Part shown: positions 62,180-64,000 of the stretch, one piece after another
How the letters are laid out: each line of letters starts with the position of its first letter
Position numbering within the stretch: the stretch's first letter is position 1
NCBI GenBank assembly: GCA_013416445.1
Contig: JACCER010000011.1
Location: 62,001-126,000, forward strand
Source of the DNA: Alcaligenaceae bacterium
GTDB taxonomy: Bacteria > Pseudomonadota > Gammaproteobacteria > Burkholderiales > Burkholderiaceae_B
Reading direction: 5' to 3'
Length of the DNA: 64,000 nt
Notes under the pieces: generated by a model
What the model was told of the DNA's origin: nothing
The model's database searches: none
The model's input: only the letters and a program-made list of their open reading frames with translations
Program-made: the position numbers and the translations under genes

Positions 62180-64000
62180 TTACGTAGAGAGGCGTTTGAA
62201 GGCCTCTTTGAAGCGGTCGAACTCGTGGTTGAAATCAAGAGTGCGCCGTTGCGATGTCATGGCCGCCAACATTTCGCTGCCTTGGCCCTTAGGCCTGATC
62301 CAGACCCAGATACGACGATCGCGGATATAGAACATGGAAAACACACCTATGATCAGAAACAGACAGCCCAGATACACCGTATTCTTGCCGGGACTACGCG
62401 CCACCTGAAACACGCTGGCTTCGACTTGTTCGAAGCTTTTCAGTGTCATGAACACTGGCGCGGGGTAATCAGGCAAGTTGGCCAAGGCAAGCAAAGTCAT
62501 TTGTACCCATGCATCGGCCTCTGGGCCTGCAGCGCCACTGCGGTCGACCACAGGTTTCCCGGCTTGCTCGCGTACGATATCGCGTAATTCCGTCAACGAC
62601 AACTGGATCATGGGAACAGCAAAGCCCAATACCTTTTCGCGGTCTGGCTCGGGCACTTTTTCGATGATGCCATTAAACCCGGCTTTGGAGAAGGTTTCCA
62701 GTGCACCAACGGCGGCCTTGGTCAACAAGGGTTGTTGCAGGTCGGAGTTGGCGTTTTTCGCTGCAAACCGCGCTGCGGCCTCGTTGAGCAGAGCCGGATT
62801 GGTGAGCGCCGCGCGGATATTCATGAACTCTACTACCGAATGGTCGGCGTCGGCGGGAATCCTGATATAGCGGTAAGGTTGAGACGCGGTTTCGCGCACG
62901 CCCGCCAGGAACACCGAACTGCCGTCGAGCACCACGGGCAACATATAGTTGGTGTATTCGTGAGCCTGGCCGTCGCTGCCGACAATACGGTACTGCACGC
63001 TGGGGCCCACGTTTTTGAGGTGATCGTTCTTGGCGCCCGCCGCACTGCCGGTAACTGCGGCCACATGCTCAATGACTGCCTTGGGCTGAGGCAGGGTATC
63101 GCCAGCCAGGTTTTCTACGTTGATCACGCGCAAGCCGGAAAAGTCTATGGCCAGCGGTGTTTCCTGATGGCCGCTATTGACTGATATCTGGGTGGCCTTG
63201 CCCACCACGCCCTGAATATCGAAGGGCTGGTTGTTTGCACCACCCAGCGGGTAGCCGACCAGTTGCAGCTTGCTGCCGCCATCGTCAAAACTGGACTGAT
63301 ACACGGTCACACCCTTGTAACGCAAGGGTTCGTTGACTTCTATGGTCTGGCTGAATGTTTTCCCGGTATCCGGGTCGGTGACTTCGACATCGCTTTTAAA
63401 GCTGCTGGGCATGCCAGTGGAATAATAATCAACCACGAACTTGTTCAGTTTCAGGGAGAAAGGCAAAGGCTGCACCAGCACGCCATCGTCAACGCTGATG
63501 ACACCGGTGCTGGTTTGCGCCCCTTCGGGCACCAGCATATTGGCGCGAAAACTAGGGTTGGCAAGCGACAGGCGGCCAGATGTGGGCACCTCGGAGATGA
63601 GCATATTGTCGGTAATGGGCACCTTGCCGCCAAACCATACCTGCAAGCGCACTGGCAGTTCGCTGTCGAGCAGGCCGCCCACGCAAATGATCACAATGGC
63701 GGTATGCGCAAAGATATAACCGAGACGATTGGCACTGCCTTTTTTGGCAGCCAAGAGCATGCTGTCGCCATCGTGGCGAACCTTGGACTTATAACCCTGC
63801 GTGCTTAGCCACTGCTGCACGCGAGACAGGTTTTCGGCAGGCGTAGCCGTGGACACGGTTTCAACGCGGTGATGAAATGAGCGCAGACTGTTGCCACGTA
63901 TGTATTCACGAAACGAGCGCGCGTCGCGCACCATTTTGGGTGAATTGCGCAACACGCATATGGAAGTTGATATGACCAGAAACGCCATGATCAACAAAAA
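62180..64000 (-). CDS. resB: cytochrome c biogenesis protein ResB (5' truncated by window edge)
   Basis: C-terminal 606 residues of a ResB-family protein; the start lies beyond 64000. The first residues visible are LLIMAFLVIS, the second or third membrane helix. Further helices are at LGYIFAHTAIVIICVGGLLD and near the C-terminus (TVYLGCLFLIIGVFSMFYI). The large periplasmic part between them has the usual ResB elements (VEVTDPDTGK, LRYKGVTVYQSSFDD). It pairs with CcsB to form the heme-lyase complex. The stop is followed after 14 bases by the ccsB start. Confidence 0.92.
   Translation of the reverse strand, partial: FLLIMAFLVISTSICVLRNSPKMVRDARSFREYIRGNSLRSFHHRVETVSTATPAENLSRVQQWLSTQGYKSKVRHDGDSMLLAAKKGSANRLGYIFAHTAIVIICVGGLLDSELPVRLQVWFGGKVPITDNMLISEVPTSGRLSLANPSFRANMLVPEGAQTSTGVISVDDGVLVQPLPFSLKLNKFVVDYYSTGMPSSFKSDVEVTDPDTGKTFSQTIEVNEPLRYKGVTVYQSSFDDGGSKLQLVGYPLGGANNQPFDIQGVVGKATQISVNSGHQETPLAIDFSGLRVINVENLAGDTLPQPKAVIEHVAAVTGSAAGAKNDHLKNVGPSVQYRIVGSDGQAHEYTNYMLPVVLDGSSVFLAGVRETASQPYRYIRIPADADHSVVEFMNIRAALTNPALLNEAAARFAAKNANSDLQQPLLTKAAVGALETFSKAGFNGIIEKVPEPDREKVLGFAVPMIQLSLTELRDIVREQAGKPVVDRSGAAGPEADAWVQMTLLALANLPDYPAPVFMTLKSFEQVEASVFQVARSPGKNTVYLGCLFLIIGVFSMFYIRDRRIWVWIRPKGQGSEMLAAMTSQRRTLDFNHEFDRFKEAFKRLST

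Noticed and set aside
1-64000. tRNA, rRNA, insertion sequences, prophage genes
   Set aside because: I looked for these while reading both strands and saw no cloverleaf, rRNA-like stretch, transposase, integrase or phage structural gene; a tRNAscan or HMM search could still find something subtle.

Overview
The window comes from a GC-rich betaproteobacterium, most likely an Alcaligenaceae member (Bordetella / Pusillimonas / Candidimonas type). I infer this from protein character and gene order: DUF502-aspS, ssb-MFS-uvrA, aroK-aroB-dgt beside a divergent mrcA, cyaY-lptM-lysA, and the ResB-CcsB cytochrome c maturation pair. No tRNA, rRNA, CRISPR array or insertion-sequence transposase was found. 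About 52 protein genes are supported, including an EEP-family fragment at the left edge, a ResB fragment at the right edge, and a 44-residue membrane protein between two annotated genes.

1-16.7 kb (mostly minus strand): EEP nuclease fragment, aspS, DUF502 membrane protein, FmdB zinc ribbon, a Na+/H+ antiporter-like protein, a GMC oxidoreductase (plus strand), ubiA, two PLP aminotransferases around an orphan amino-acid ABC ATPase, a Rieske oxygenase with its FAD/2Fe-2S reductase, and a complete polar or basic amino-acid ABC importer.

16.8-27.0 kb: a cyanophycin neighbourhood. It holds a full-length cyanophycin synthetase, a second synthetase lacking the C-terminal Mur-ligase domain, a divergent ABC exporter and a translationally coupled DUF1854 protein. 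It is flanked by a DUF2817 zinc-peptidase-like protein and by a protein resembling Bacillus Tgl transglutaminase. The polymer (Asp-Arg storage) genes therefore sit next to amino-acid import and to two poorly characterised enzymes.

27.1-35.3 kb: a catabolic unit. A PEP-mutase/isocitrate-lyase-family protein is divergent from a GntR regulator, CaiB CoA-transferase, enoyl-CoA hydratase, MmgE/PrpD protein and a tripartite TRAP importer. A clear promoter/operator candidate lies in front of the GntR gene. The likely substrate is a short organic acid activated as a CoA ester.

35.5-43.7 kb: universal stress protein with a P-loop kinase-like protein, a HiPIP, an MFS_3 exporter with a C-terminal extension, a DUF533 protein, and a two-gene cassette of RecQ-like helicase fused to a ComF-like phosphoribosyltransferase plus a DprA-family protein. 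This cassette is the best candidate in the window for an under-described, probably anti-phage, system. It sits between housekeeping genes just upstream of ssb.

43.8-64 kb: MFS transporter, uvrA, dgt, aroB, aroK, mrcA, cyaY, lptM, lysA, a 7TM-PAS-GGDEF-EAL protein, a GGDEF protein, ccsB and resB. The window is dotted with REP-like palindromes built on GTCGGATTA / TAATCCGAC. It also has three larger inverted-repeat elements (48242-48405, 59056-59238, 59381-59499), the second preceded by a 19-bp tandem repeat. One REP-like copy lies inside a coding sequence.
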